A DNA stretch of 64,000 nucleotides from JABMRP01 sp964444795. Its GTDB lineage: Bacteria > Planctomycetota > Planctomycetia > Pirellulales > Thermoguttaceae. Below, piece after piece: positions 9,129-19,286 of this stretch. The position numbers were made by a program, and so were the translations under genes. The stretch covers positions 1 through 64,000 of the forward strand of contig CAYUIQ010000010.1 of the NCBI GenBank assembly GCA_964444795.1, written 5' to 3'. Each line of letters begins with the position of its first letter. Position 1 is the first letter of the stretch. Under the pieces are notes generated by a model, which saw only the letters and a list, made by a program, of their open reading frames with translations, was not told the origin of the DNA and did not search any database.

Positions 9129-10445
9129 TCAGAACCCGTACTTGGCCATGAACTCCAGCCGGACCGATTCGCCGGGTCGCTTGCTGGAGTAAAGGGTTTT
9201 CCAGGACTGGGCCTCGAAGCCGAGTTTGAACTTCGGGGTCACGTCGTAGATCAGATTGGCGAAGAACATCTGATTGTAGATCCGGCCGCCGCCACTGGTT
9301 ACGTGCGAATCTTGCGGATCGTCCAAACCGTAACCGAAGTGGCTGTGCCATTTCGGGTTCCAGTCGTACCACAGCTCGACCCAGCCGCCGCGCGAGTAGA
9401 TCGTGTCGCGGCGGGTCGCGTCGACTCCTTGGATAATGCCGCCGAGGAATGTCGTCAGGTTTTCGCCGGCGAAGACCTCACCTTGAATTCCCATGCGCCG
9501 GAAAATGGGCCAGCGGAAATCGGCGTTCATCGACCAAGTGGACAGCGCTCGGTCGTCGACGGCCGGCGCGGCGTCGAAGTCGAAGATCTGCTCGCCCACG
9601 TGGCCCGACACGCCCAATTGAATCGGCCGGAAATTTTTTCCCCGCCGACCCAAGGTCAGTCCGCAACGCCCCTCAAGGACCGGCCAGCCGGCATGGTCCC
9701 CGGAAAATTGTGGGTTGGCCGCGGAGTCGGCGACCACGTCGGCGTTGATCGAACCCTGCAGGTCGACCTTCAGCGCGTCGGAGAAGGTCAAGTACCGTTC
9801 GCCGCGGATTTGGGCTCGCCGGTATCCGATGTTGCCGGCACCCCAAGCGACCGAATACATGATGCTGCCGGGCAGCAACGGCGAAATTACGTCCCAAGTC
9901 TGCCCCATCACCAGACGGTAATCGTCGTTCTTCACTTCCCAATACGCGTGCCGAAGCAGCACGCCCGGCTTGTTCTCCACGGCAAACGCACCGTGGAAAT
10001 CGATCTCGATCTTACCGCCGCTCTTGGCACATCCGAAATTCCACAGACGCGGGCCTTCGACGTTCAATCCCAATCGAGTGGCTCGGGCGTTGACGTGGAA
10101 GGCATCTTCACCTTGATCCTCGGCCGAAAACACGTACAGCGTGAAGTCGCCCGCGTTGCTGCGTTCGGTCTCGTACGCCACGTTGGCCCAAAGGAAGCCG
10201 TACGGCACGACCCTGAAATCGCCCTTGGTCCAGGCATACTTCTTCATCTCTGCCCGCAACTCGTCCAGCGAATAGTGTGGGTTCTCCGCGGGCGAATCCA
10301 GCGCGCTGGTGAAACCGGTCGACTCCACTGTGGGCAAGTCGGCTAGTCCTTCGGTTCCGACTGCCGGCGCGGCTGGGTCTTGGGACATCGCTACCGCCGG
10401 GGTCAACATCGCCAGCGCGCACATCCATCGCAGAATGCTTCTCAT
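9129..10445 (-). CDS. Outer-membrane porin-like beta-barrel protein
   Basis: 438 aa. The frame is open further upstream to 10553, but ATG 10445 begins a clean signal peptide (MRSILRWMCALAMLTPAVA). The mature part has alternating polar/aromatic strands (DFRVVPYGFLWANVAYET, KIEIDFHGAF, HAYWEVKNDDYRLVMGQTW) and ends in KYGF, a terminal aromatic residue as in outer-membrane barrels recognised by BamA. It resembles porin/DcaP-like proteins of planctomycetes; transport specificity is unknown. It is monocistronic and divergent from the small secreted protein gene. Confidence 0.75.
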   Translation of the reverse strand: MRSILRWMCALAMLTPAVAMSQDPAAPAVGTEGLADLPTVESTGFTSALDSPAENPHYSLDELRAEMKKYAWTKGDFRVVPYGFLWANVAYETERSNAGDFTLYVFSAEDQGEDAFHVNARATRLGLNVEGPRLWNFGCAKSGGKIEIDFHGAFAVENKPGVLLRHAYWEVKNDDYRLVMGQTWDVISPLLPGSIMYSVAWGAGNIGYRRAQIRGERYLTFSDALKVDLQGSINADVVADSAANPQFSGDHAGWPVLEGRCGLTLGRRGKNFRPIQLGVSGHVGEQIFDFDAAPAVDDRALSTWSMNADFRWPIFRRMGIQGEVFAGENLTTFLGGIIQGVDATRRDTIYSRGGWVELWYDWNPKWHSHFGYGLDDPQDSHVTSGGGRIYNQMFFANLIYDVTPKFKLGFEAQSWKTLYSSKRPGESVRLEFMAKYGF

Positions 10446-10907
10446 TTTTCTCGCATCCGTTCGAGGCAGGTCCAGCGGCGCAATGCGCTTCGGTCGGCGG
10501 AACCGGTTTCCCGGGCCGCCGATCGCGTCGCTCGTGGACTGAGGGTGGGCCAATCAATAACGTTATCGTCACCAGAACGCGCACACTTGACATAATACGC
10601 ATAATACGGGCTTCAGAAAGAATGAGTACTGTCAGGAAAATAAGATAAATACATAATTTGGATATTTTGGGAGTTCGGGATGTCACGGGCTCGTTCGAGC
10701 GGGTGTTGAATCTCCTTGTCGTGACAGCTTGGGCTGTCTAAAATTCCTCGCGGTCCATGCGAGTGGATCGCACGAAAACGGCCATGGATAGGGCTATCGT
10801 GTCGCGATTTGCCTGCCCGCCGCGTGTCGCCTTGAAAGTGCGGGCGATCATACGGGCCTGTTTCTGCTTTTCCCCGGACTGCCTGACCCACTAGAGAGGA
10901 CTCTCGC
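10446..10907. other. Divergent intergenic region with AT-rich block
   Basis: 462 nt between two divergent genes with no supportable coding sequence. It contains the palindrome ATAACGTTAT (10557-10566), a tandem 9-base direct repeat CATAATACG (10591-10599 and 10600-10608) and an AT-rich stretch at about 10615-10680. These look regulatory, most likely for the porin-like gene, but no clear -35/-10 pair was found. Confidence 0.4.
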
Positions 10908-11195
10908 ATGTTCCATCGCCTTTCAGTCGTGCTGCTCGTCGGCCTGGCGACCGCGTGGAGCGCTTCGGTGGCCGAAGCGCACCGATCTCGGCGGAACTGC
11001 TGCTGTCGAGCGCCTGTTGCGATCGCTCAACTTCCGGCGGTGTCCAGAGAAGCCGTGCCGCAAAAAACCGTGCTCGAGGAAGCGGTACCTCCCTCGGCCG
11101 TCCAGGTTCGGGTGTACAAGCCGGTGATCCGCGTGTCGACACCGGCGCGATTCAGCTACTCCCAGTGGCACCGGGAATTCCGCGAAAGCCAATAG
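10908..11195 (+). CDS. Small secreted protein, unknown function
   Basis: 95 aa. A typical signal peptide (MFHRLSVVLLVGLATAWSASVAEA) is followed by a short basic and cysteine-rich stretch (RRNCCCRAP) and a mature part of about 60 residues ending FSYSQWHREFRESQ. AGAGAGGA lies about 8 nt before the ATG, which supports a real gene. No family recognised. It may be a cell-wall or periplasmic small protein of the kind common in planctomycetes. Confidence 0.55.
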   Translation: MFHRLSVVLLVGLATAWSASVAEAHRSRRNCCCRAPVAIAQLPAVSREAVPQKTVLEEAVPPSAVQVRVYKPVIRVSTPARFSYSQWHREFRESQ

Positions 11196-11422
11196 CCACC
11201 GCGGAAGTCTCCCATCCGAGGCAAGGCCGCCCGCGGAAGGTCACGAACCGGCCAATCCGGATTTTCGGAGATATTGTCCTCACCGATACCTCAGCGGCTC
11301 GGGTTCGGTGCCTCGCGCCCGGGATCCGGCGGGCAAGATTCCCTCACCGACCCATTTCCGCTAGAATGGCGGTTCGATGATGGCTTCGTTCCATGAAAAC
11401 AGCCGGTGGGTGAGAATAGTCG

Positions 11423-12694
11423 ATGCGAAATCTGGTGACGCTCGTACTGGGAGGCGGTCGCGGCACGCGGCTCTATCCGTTGACGAAGTATCGGTCCAAA
11501 CCGGCCGTGCCGCTAGCCGGCAAGTACCGGCTGATCGATATTCCGCTGTCCAACTGCATCCATAGCGGGCTGAACCGGATTTACGTGCTCACGCAGTTCA
11601 ATTCGGTGAGCCTCCATCGCCATATCCGCAGCACCTACAACTTCGACCCGTTCGATCGCGGGTTTGTCGAGATCCTCGCGGCCCAACAGACGCTGGCCAG
11701 TACCGACTGGTATCAGGGCACGGCCGACGCGGTGCGGCAGAACCTTCGATATCTTCAGCAGCCGGGCATCGAGTACGTGCTGATTCTCTCCGGCGATCAG
11801 CTCTACCGGATGGACTTTCGGCAGATGATTGCCACCCACCGGGAGTCGAAAGCCGACGTGACGATCGCCGCGGTGCCGGTGGCCCGGGAAGCGGCTTCGG
11901 GGCTGGGGATCATGCGGCTGGACGACTCCGGGCGTGTGGACGGGTTTCTCGAAAAGCCGAAGACCGACAAGGAGCTTTCGCACGTGCGGACCGATCCGGC
12001 GTGGATCGACGCCCGGGGGATTGAAAGCCGTGGGCGCGATTGCCTGGCCAGCATGGGCATCTACCTGTTCAATCGGGATGCGCTGGTCGACGTACTCGAC
12101 AAGACGCCCTACCAGGACTTCGGCCGGGAGATCTTTCCCGCTTCGATCCGCGCGCGACACGTCCAGGTCCACCTCTCCGACGGCTATTGGGAGGACATCG
12201 GAACGATCCGGTCGTTTTTCGAAGCGAACCTCGAGATGACGGCGACCGAACCGCCCTTTTCGCTGATTTCGGACGACGGGCCGATTTACTCCCGAGCCCG
12301 TTTTCTCCCTCCTTCCCGGCTCGACGGCGCCACGGTCCGCGGAAGCCTGATGGCCGACGGCTGCCTGATCGATCGGGGCGTGACGATCGAGAATAGCGTC
12401 ATCGGACTGCGTTGCGTCATCGGCCGCGACGTGGTGATCCGCAACTCGGTGCTGATGGGCAACGACTTCTACGAATCGCCCGACGACCGCAACGGCCACT
12501 CGCCGATCGGAATCGGTGCCGGCAGCCACATCGAAGACGCCATCATCGACAAGAACTGCCGCATCGGCCTGGGCGCACGGATCGTCAACCGCCAGGGCGT
12601 CGACGCCACCGAGGAAACGGCCCACGGCATGATCCAGGACGGCATCGTCGTGGTCCCCAAAGGGGCGACGATCCCCGACGATTGGTCGCTGTAG
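11423..12694 (+). CDS. glgC: Glucose-1-phosphate adenylyltransferase (ADP-glucose pyrophosphorylase), cyanobacterial/plant-like
   Basis: 423 aa. Makes ADP-glucose from glucose-1-phosphate and ATP, the first committed step of glycogen synthesis. Visible are the nucleotide-binding loop LVLGGGRGTRLYPLT at the N-terminus, QGTADAVRQN, the metal/sugar site SGDQLYRMD, DFGREIFP, GYWEDIGTI and a C-terminal left-handed beta-helix with hexapeptide pattern. The segment LHRHIRSTYNF...FVEILAAQQT matches the cyanobacterial/plant type rather than the E. coli type. GGTGAG lies 9 nt before the ATG. A second, clearly different GlgC is encoded at 33258-34664. Confidence 0.92.
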   Translation: MRNLVTLVLGGGRGTRLYPLTKYRSKPAVPLAGKYRLIDIPLSNCIHSGLNRIYVLTQFNSVSLHRHIRSTYNFDPFDRGFVEILAAQQTLASTDWYQGTADAVRQNLRYLQQPGIEYVLILSGDQLYRMDFRQMIATHRESKADVTIAAVPVAREAASGLGIMRLDDSGRVDGFLEKPKTDKELSHVRTDPAWIDARGIESRGRDCLASMGIYLFNRDALVDVLDKTPYQDFGREIFPASIRARHVQVHLSDGYWEDIGTIRSFFEANLEMTATEPPFSLISDDGPIYSRARFLPPSRLDGATVRGSLMADGCLIDRGVTIENSVIGLRCVIGRDVVIRNSVLMGNDFYESPDDRNGHSPIGIGAGSHIEDAIIDKNCRIGLGARIVNRQGVDATEETAHGMIQDGIVVVPKGATIPDDWSL

Positions 12695-12846
12695 GACGCC
12701 GGGCTTCATCCCCGGCCCAACCGGCACGACCGCTGCAATCCCTCTCCGAGACGCGTCCCATGGGGACACTCCGTAACCTACATTTGCGCTGAGCGGCGGT
12801 ATGCGCCGTCGTCAACCGTCTTCGGAGATCGTTTGAGACGTTGCCC

Positions 12847-15690
12847 ATGAACGACCTTGTGCTGGAGAGTGTTCGCGCCATCGTTCTCGCCGGAGCGTGC
12901 GCGTTTCTTTGGCGTCAGGGACGCAAGCGGAGCGACCTTTTGCGCCGGGGGTGGAATTGGATCCTCGGCGGATTCGGCCTGCTGCTGCTGGCCAGCCTGC
13001 TGGACGTCACCGACAACTTCGAGTCGCTCAACCGGTTCGTTGTCGTCGGCGATACACCGGTCCAGGCGTTCCTCGAAAAACTGGTGGGGTATCTGGGAGG
13101 GTTTATTGTCCTGTTGGTGGGCCTCGTTCGTTGGATCCCCACCGTTACGTCCCACGAAAAAATACTGCAAGGCGAACGGCGATTTCGCGCGATTACCGAG
13201 AATACGACCGATCTGACGGTCATCCTCGGCGAGGATGGAACGTATCGTTATGCCAGCCCCTCGATCGACAAGACCTCCGGGTATTCGGTCGCCGAGGTTG
13301 TCGGCGCACGACCCACCGATTTTCTCCACCCCGAAGACGAACAGGCGGTGATGGAAACCGCCCGTCGGGCCCTTGCACATCCCAACACACCAGTGGAGAT
13401 CAAGCCCTTCCGCGTCCTTCATCGCCAGGGTCACTATTTCTGGCTGGACGGCATCGCCGTCGGCATGCCCGACGTGCCGGGAGTCGAGGGCGTGGTGATA
13501 AACTGCCAAGACGTCACGGCCCGCCTCCGGGCGGAAGAAGAGTTACGCTACCGCGACGATTTCCAACAGATCGTTACGGCAATTTCCTCCGAATTCGTGC
13601 GGCTTGTGCCCGAGGAAATCGGCGACGGGATTGACCGAGCACTGGCGACAATCGGTCGATTCACCGACGTCGATCGGAGCTACGTGTTCCTGCTGCGCGA
13701 CGACCGCGAAACGCTCGACAATACGCACGAATGGTGCGCCGCGGGAATCGAACCGCAAATCGACAGTCTTCAGGGGATCCCGCTGGACGAGGGGTTGCCT
13801 TGGTTTGCCAAGAGAATTCGGGCCTGCCGGGACGTGCATATTCCTTCCGTCGCGGCGCTTCCGCCGGAGGCCGCGGTCGAGAAGGAGCATTTCCAGCGAC
13901 AGGCTATTCGCTCTCTGGTCGTCGTTCCCCTGATCGGCGGCCATCGCTTGAAGGGATTTCTCGGGTTCGATTCGGTGCGGGCGGAGAAGGAGTGGCCCGT
14001 CGAGATCGTCGCGCTGCTGCGGATCGTGGGGGAAGTCTTCACCAACTCGCTGGAGCGAAAGCGAACCGAAGAGGAACTGGCCGAAAGCGAGAAGCGATAC
14101 CGTCTTCTTGCCGAGAAATCGAGCGACGTGATCTGGACGTCCGACCTGGAGATGAACTGGAGCTACATCAGCCCGTCGATCGAGCGGTTGTGTGGCTACA
14201 CGGTGGAAGAAGCGATGGCCCGGCCGATCCACCAGATGCTGACTCCCGCCTCGGCCATGCGCGCGATGGAAACGCTTCGAGAATTGCTCCAGACCGTTGC
14301 CGACGATCCGAGCAAAGTGTCGGAGCCGGTCACCGTGGAGGTCGAATTCATCTGCAAGGACGGAGCGACCGTCTGGACGGAAGTCAATGCGTCGCTGGTC
14401 TGCGATGAAAACGGTAGTCTGGTCGGTTTGCTGGGAGCCGCACGGAATATTGCCCAGCGGAAGCAGGCCGAGACGGAACTGGCCGAGGCCAAGAACGCGG
14501 CCGAAAAAGCCAATCTGGCCAAGAGCCAATTCCTGGCCAACATGAGCCACGAAATCCGCACACCCATGACGGCCATCCTCGGATTCGCCGATTTGCTGCA
14601 CGAGAACACCGTGAAACCCGAAAACGTCGCCGCGGTGGATACGATTCGCCGAAACGGAGACTACCTCCTCGAGTTGATCAACAACATCCTCGACCTCTCC
14701 AAGATCGAGGCGGGCAAACTGGAAATCCAGCGCGTGCGGTGCTCGCCCCTTGAGATCCTCTCGGAAGTGGCCTCGTTGATGAAGGTCAGGGCCGACGCAA
14801 AAGGCCTCTCGCTGGCGCTCCAATGCCAGGGCTCGATCCCCCGGACCATCGAGACCGACCCCGTGCGGCTGAGGCAGATTCTCATCAACCTCGTGGGAAA
14901 CGCCGTCAAGTTCACCGAAGTGGGAGGCGTTCTGGTCGTCGTCCGCCTGACCGACGACTCCATTGGCAAGGCAAACCTGCGGATCGAGGTTTCCGATACG
15001 GGCATCGGCATGAACGGGGAGCAAACCGAAAAACTCTTCCAGCCGTTTGTTCAGGCGGATACATCCGCGACGCGAAGATTCGGCGGCACCGGACTGGGAT
15101 TGACCATCAGCAGACGGCTCGCGCATATCCTCGGCGGCGACATCCGTGCCCAGAGCGAGCCGGGCATGGGCAGCACCTTCACCGTCGACGTGTCGCCCGG
15201 GCCGCTGGTGGGCGTGGCCATGACCGACCGTTTCCCCAAGGCCGAATCGACACGCACGCCGGCCGAGACTTTCGATCTCACCGCAGACGTTGTCCTGAAC
15301 TGCCGGATCCTGCTGGCCGAGGACGGTCCCGACAATCAACGGCTAATCTCGTTCTTATTGAGAAAGGCCGGGGCCGACGTCGTCATGGCCGAAAACGGAC
15401 GCGTCGCGGTCGAGTGCGTCGGGCGGGCGCAAGCCGACGGAAGACCGTTCGATCTGGTGTTGATGGACATGCAGATGCCCGCGGTCGATGGGTATCAGGC
15501 CACCGAGAGACTTCGCGCCGACGGGTGTACGGTTCCGATCATTGCCCTGACCGCCCACGCCATGGCCGGAGACCGGCAGAAATGTCTCCAAGCCGGCTGC
15601 AACGACTATCTGACCAAACCGATCGATCGGAGCGAGTTCCTGCTCATGATCGCGCGGTACACCCACACCGCGGACTCGCGATCCACCTGA
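12847..15690 (+). CDS. Hybrid sensor histidine kinase/response regulator (PAS-GAF-PAS-HisKA-HATPase-REC)
   Basis: 947 aa. Three hydrophobic N-terminal segments (about 7-20, 36-53, 78-97) anchor it in the membrane. Then come PAS (about 108-230), GAF (about 240-395) and PAS (about 410-535). The HisKA phosphoacceptor is His568 in NMSHEIRTP. The HATPase domain shows N (LVGNAVKF), G1 (DTGIGM) and G2 (GGTGLGL) boxes. A C-terminal receiver has Asp874 in LMDMQMP and the conserved Lys in YLTKPID. It probably runs an intramolecular His-to-Asp relay; no output partner is adjacent. ATG 12847 is chosen over TTG 12841. Signal unknown. Confidence 0.93.
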   Translation: MNDLVLESVRAIVLAGACAFLWRQGRKRSDLLRRGWNWILGGFGLLLLASLLDVTDNFESLNRFVVVGDTPVQAFLEKLVGYLGGFIVLLVGLVRWIPTVTSHEKILQGERRFRAITENTTDLTVILGEDGTYRYASPSIDKTSGYSVAEVVGARPTDFLHPEDEQAVMETARRALAHPNTPVEIKPFRVLHRQGHYFWLDGIAVGMPDVPGVEGVVINCQDVTARLRAEEELRYRDDFQQIVTAISSEFVRLVPEEIGDGIDRALATIGRFTDVDRSYVFLLRDDRETLDNTHEWCAAGIEPQIDSLQGIPLDEGLPWFAKRIRACRDVHIPSVAALPPEAAVEKEHFQRQAIRSLVVVPLIGGHRLKGFLGFDSVRAEKEWPVEIVALLRIVGEVFTNSLERKRTEEELAESEKRYRLLAEKSSDVIWTSDLEMNWSYISPSIERLCGYTVEEAMARPIHQMLTPASAMRAMETLRELLQTVADDPSKVSEPVTVEVEFICKDGATVWTEVNASLVCDENGSLVGLLGAARNIAQRKQAETELAEAKNAAEKANLAKSQFLANMSHEIRTPMTAILGFADLLHENTVKPENVAAVDTIRRNGDYLLELINNILDLSKIEAGKLEIQRVRCSPLEILSEVASLMKVRADAKGLSLALQCQGSIPRTIETDPVRLRQILINLVGNAVKFTEVGGVLVVVRLTDDSIGKANLRIEVSDTGIGMNGEQTEKLFQPFVQADTSATRRFGGTGLGLTISRRLAHILGGDIRAQSEPGMGSTFTVDVSPGPLVGVAMTDRFPKAESTRTPAETFDLTADVVLNCRILLAEDGPDNQRLISFLLRKAGADVVMAENGRVAVECVGRAQADGRPFDLVLMDMQMPAVDGYQATERLRADGCTVPIIALTAHAMAGDRQKCLQAGCNDYLTKPIDRSEFLLMIARYTHTADSRST

Positions 15691-15729
15691 CAGCAATCGC
15701 GAGAGATCGAGCGGGCCTTGCCGCCCGGT

Positions 15730-15758
15730 TTGAATTTCTCGGCCCGTTCGGCTAGGCT
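15730..15758 (+). promoter_or_regulatory. Candidate sigma-70-type promoter for the HEAT-VWA gene
   Basis: TTGAAT (15730-15735), 17-nt spacer, TAGGCT (15753-15758), about 48 nt before the ATG at 15806. Confidence 0.4.
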
Positions 15759-15805
15759 GGGGGCATCGAAGTCGTCCGACCTTGCCGATCCGGGAGATTC
15801 TGGCC

Positions 15806-17758
15806 ATGCGAACTTCAGCCCGAGGGGTTCTGCTCGTCTCGATCGTTTTGCTATGTGCCGGCGTCGTGTGCATCTGTCCACCGAGCGCTCCGGCGGCTCC
15901 GCCGCGCGGGGCTTCCTTGCAGGCGCTGTTTGCCGCGCGGGGGGAAGATGCCAAGGCGGCGATTTTCATCAAGATGCGCAACTCGCTGGCACCGGTCGAT
16001 ACGCTGACCATCGTACAACGGGAAACGTCGCCCTGGATCGCCGGAATGGCGGTCGGTGTCTACCTGAAATCGGCCAAGGTCGACCCCACACAGGCGGCCG
16101 TCATCCTCAACACGTTTTCCCAAAGGCCGGGCAGTCTCGCACTGGCGGCCACGCTGGGCGCCGCCAGTGGCCAAGTCACGCCGATCACCGAGCAACTTCT
16201 CCAGTTGCCGCAAGATCGGTCGTCGCGGCCCAAACTGCTGGCCGCGCTGATGCTGGCCACGTATGTCCGCATGGCAGCCGACGGTGCCCTCAGCCGCACT
16301 TCCCAATCGGCCCCGGCCGTAGTTCCCGCCGTGGCGCCTGCCGACGGCGAGCCGGTCGAGTCGGATTTCGTGGTCCCGGGCGCAGGCGCTGCGCCGGACG
16401 ACGCGAAGAAGGGGGTCGGGAAAAAGGGCCCGAAGAAAGGCGCGGGCAAGAAGGGCGGCAACAGCGGCCGCGTGCCCCTGGTCGGTCGAGTCAAACTCGA
16501 ACCGCTGCTGACGACCCTCTTGGCCGAGAAAGACGCCGATATCCTCGAAGCGACCGTCCTTGCCGCGGCCTGGATGCGCGCCGCCAGTGTCAAGGACGCA
16601 ATCCTCGCACTGGACGCGACTCGCGAGCCGGGCGTCCAAGGTGCCCGGCTGCTCTACATGGCCAAGTTGAAGCTCGACGTACCCGAGACGCTGATCGAGG
16701 AAGTGTTCACCTCCCGCCCCCGTCCGGCTCCCGAGTTTTCCCGGCTGTCGCCCGGCCTGTCGTACTACGACGTGCGCACTTCGGCCCTGGGCTACGGCTG
16801 CGAGGCGCTGGGGGAACTGGGTGAGGAGAAATATCTCGACAAGCTGCACGACGCGCTGTTGGATCGCGATCTCCGCGTCCAGATCGAGGCGGCCAAGGCG
16901 CTGGAGAAGATCGGCGCGGCCGAGTCGCTGGAGCCGCTGTTGGAGAAGGTCCGCTCGTATCGCACTCCGTGGCCCGTGCTCGTCTCGGTTCTCTCGGCCG
17001 TCGGTGCGATTCCCGACGAGCGGTCGATTCCCGTGTTGATCGAGCGGTTGGAAAAGGAGACCGGCCGCTTTCGCCTCGACGTCAACTATGCCCTGGCTTC
17101 GATCGCCGGCGATCAGGTGGCCGGCACGCTGGACGATTGGAAGGCCTGGTGGGAGCAGAACAAGGCCGTCTTCACCGTTGATCCTCAGGCCACGGCCGCG
17201 TTTCGCAGGCAGTTCCGCGTGCAAGACATGCGGGTGCCCTCGCTGGGGTCGTTTTACGACATGGAGATCTACAGCGACCGGTGCGTCTTCGTGCTCGATA
17301 CGTCGGCCTCGATGAGGGGCGACAAGATCGTTTCGCTCAAAGAGAACCTGATCAAGACGTTTACCACGCTGAACGAGATCGTCCGTTTCAACGTGATCGA
17401 TTTCGGCGGGCCGATCGCGCTGATGAAACCGGGCGGGCTGATCACCGCCGCGGAGATCCCGCAGGTCGTGCGGCAAGTTGCCTACATGAAACTCACCCTC
17501 GGTACCCGATCGTACGACGCCATGGAACTGGGGATGATGCTCCCGGGGGTCGATACGATCATCTTCCTTTCCGACGGAGCTCCGGTGGCCGGCAAGTTCG
17601 ACGTCTGGTCGCGGGTGGTTGCCGGTTTTCACATCTACAACCGCTACCGCCCGATCGCCATCTGGACCCTCGAATTCGGCGCCGGCGGCTCGAACCTCGC
17701 CTGGATGGAAGAACTCTCGGCCAAGAACTTCGGCAAGAGCAGTTCGCCGGTGCCCTGA
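15806..17758 (+). CDS. HEAT-repeat protein with C-terminal von Willebrand factor A domain
   Basis: 650 aa. GGGAG at 15792-15796 supports ATG 15806, which starts a signal peptide (MRTSARGVLLVSIVLLCAGVV). The middle contains an Ala/Lys-rich linker (about 195-225) and HEAT-type repeats (for example residues about 330-450, with ...LDRDLRVQIEAAKALEKIG). A VWA domain follows from about 490: MIDAS motif D498-x-S500-x-S502 (LDTSASM), a later threonine in GTRSYDAME, and the Asp of FLSDGAP. This implies metal-dependent protein binding outside the cytoplasm. The sulfatase gene starts 76 nt downstream and may be co-transcribed. Confidence 0.85.
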   Translation: MRTSARGVLLVSIVLLCAGVVCICPPSAPAAPPRGASLQALFAARGEDAKAAIFIKMRNSLAPVDTLTIVQRETSPWIAGMAVGVYLKSAKVDPTQAAVILNTFSQRPGSLALAATLGAASGQVTPITEQLLQLPQDRSSRPKLLAALMLATYVRMAADGALSRTSQSAPAVVPAVAPADGEPVESDFVVPGAGAAPDDAKKGVGKKGPKKGAGKKGGNSGRVPLVGRVKLEPLLTTLLAEKDADILEATVLAAAWMRAASVKDAILALDATREPGVQGARLLYMAKLKLDVPETLIEEVFTSRPRPAPEFSRLSPGLSYYDVRTSALGYGCEALGELGEEKYLDKLHDALLDRDLRVQIEAAKALEKIGAAESLEPLLEKVRSYRTPWPVLVSVLSAVGAIPDERSIPVLIERLEKETGRFRLDVNYALASIAGDQVAGTLDDWKAWWEQNKAVFTVDPQATAAFRRQFRVQDMRVPSLGSFYDMEIYSDRCVFVLDTSASMRGDKIVSLKENLIKTFTTLNEIVRFNVIDFGGPIALMKPGGLITAAEIPQVVRQVAYMKLTLGTRSYDAMELGMMLPGVDTIIFLSDGAPVAGKFDVWSRVVAGFHIYNRYRPIAIWTLEFGAGGSNLAWMEELSAKNFGKSSSPVP

Positions 17759-17834
17759 AGTGCCGGCATGTCGTTCAGCGGAGATGCAAACATTTCGCCT
17801 CAGAAGGTCAAGCCATCGTACAGGAGAATCCCTT

Positions 17835-19262
17835 ATGCGTCGAGCAATCCTACCCATCGCCCTCGCGTTGCTCTTTATCGGTACGACCGCCTGGTGTGCC
17901 GAGCCCGCCGGCGACCGGCCCAACATCATCTACATCATGGCCGACGACCTGGGGTATGCCGAGGTCGGATGCTACGGACAGAAGAAGATCCGCACGCCGA
18001 GCCTCGATCGCATGGCCGCCGAGGGGATCCGCTTCACGCAACATTACTGCGGCGCTCCCGTCTGTGCGCCGTCGCGATGCGTGCTGATGACCGGCAAGCA
18101 CCTCGGACACGCCTTCATCCGCAACAACCGGGAGGTGAAGCCGGAAGGCCAGTTCCCGATCCCCGACGAAACGATCACCGTGGCCGAGATTCTCAAAACA
18201 CGCGGTTATGCCACCGGATGCATGGGCAAATGGGGACTGGGCCCTCAGGGCAGCCCGGGCGACCCCAACCGCCAGGGGTTCGATCATTTCTTCGGATACA
18301 ACTGCCAACGCCACGCCCACAACTTCTATCCCCGATACCTGTGGCGCAACGACAAGCGGATACCGATGGAAGGCAACGACCGCGGGCTAACCGGCAAACA
18401 ATACTCCCACGATCTGTTGACCGACGAGGCGCTTTGGTTCATTCGCGAGAATAAAGACGGACCGTTTTTCCTTTACGTGCCCTACACGATCCCGCATCTG
18501 GCGATCCAGGTGCCCGACGATTCGCTGGCCGAGTACAAGGGCAAATGGCCCGACCCGCCGTACACGGGCGGACACGGTTACCTGCCGCATCCGGCTCCCC
18601 GGGCGGGTTACGCGGCCATGGTGACCCGGATGGACCGCGACATCGGCCGCATCCTCGCCCTGGTCAAGGAACTCGGCCTGGACTCCAACACGTTGGTGAT
18701 GTTTACCTCGGACAACGGCCCCACGTACGATCGGCTGGGCGGCTCCGATTCCGATTTCTTCGAGAGCGCCGGTCCGTTTCGCGGGCTCAAGGGGAGCGCG
18801 TATGAGGGGGGTATTCGCGTGCCGATGATCGCCCGATGGCCGGGCAAGATCGAACCGGGGGCCGTGACCGACCATCTGTCGGCCTTCTGGGACGTCATGC
18901 CGACAGTCGCGGAGGTGGCCGGCGCGCAGGCGCCGGACGACACCGACGGGATCAGCTTCCTGCCCACGCTCTTGGGCACCGAAGAGCAGAAGCCGCACGA
19001 ATTTCTCCTCTGGGAGTTTCACGGCTACGGCGGTCAACAGGCGGTGCGCATCGACCGCTTCAAGGGCATCCGCACCAAGTGTTATCAGAACCCCGACGGC
19101 CCGATGGAACTCTACGACCTGAAAAACGACATCGGCGAGACGACCAACGTCGCCGCCGACCACCCCGAGATCGTCGAAAAGATGGACCGTCTATTGCGCG
19201 ACGAGCACACCGACTCGCCGCTGTGGGATTTCAATCGCGCGAAGCGACCGAAGCCGCGGTAG
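17835..19262 (+). CDS. Exported type I sulfatase (arylsulfatase family)
   Basis: 475 aa. Hydrolyses sulfate esters, probably of polysaccharides. The signal peptide is MRRAILPIALALLFIGTTAWC, and ATG 17835 has AGGAG at 17822-17826. The metal site begins with IMADDLGY. The formylglycine motif CAPSR (Cys77) continues LMTGKH. MGKWGLG, the second metal site FTSDNGP and a C-terminal WEFHGYGG segment are all present. Cys77 must be oxidised to formylglycine by a maturase; the FGE-like domain at the start of the window appears to lack its catalytic cysteines, so the enzyme needed is probably elsewhere. Confidence 0.95.
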   Translation: MRRAILPIALALLFIGTTAWCAEPAGDRPNIIYIMADDLGYAEVGCYGQKKIRTPSLDRMAAEGIRFTQHYCGAPVCAPSRCVLMTGKHLGHAFIRNNREVKPEGQFPIPDETITVAEILKTRGYATGCMGKWGLGPQGSPGDPNRQGFDHFFGYNCQRHAHNFYPRYLWRNDKRIPMEGNDRGLTGKQYSHDLLTDEALWFIRENKDGPFFLYVPYTIPHLAIQVPDDSLAEYKGKWPDPPYTGGHGYLPHPAPRAGYAAMVTRMDRDIGRILALVKELGLDSNTLVMFTSDNGPTYDRLGGSDSDFFESAGPFRGLKGSAYEGGIRVPMIARWPGKIEPGAVTDHLSAFWDVMPTVAEVAGAQAPDDTDGISFLPTLLGTEEQKPHEFLLWEFHGYGGQQAVRIDRFKGIRTKCYQNPDGPMELYDLKNDIGETTNVAADHPEIVEKMDRLLRDEHTDSPLWDFNRAKRPKPR

Positions 19263-19286
19263 TTGTGGTTTGGGCACTTGTGCCAG

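Noticed and set aside
9009..10346. 445-codon plus-strand frame opposite the porin-like gene
   Set aside because: It is antisense to a gene with a clear signal peptide and C-terminal aromatic residue, and its peptide resembles no protein.
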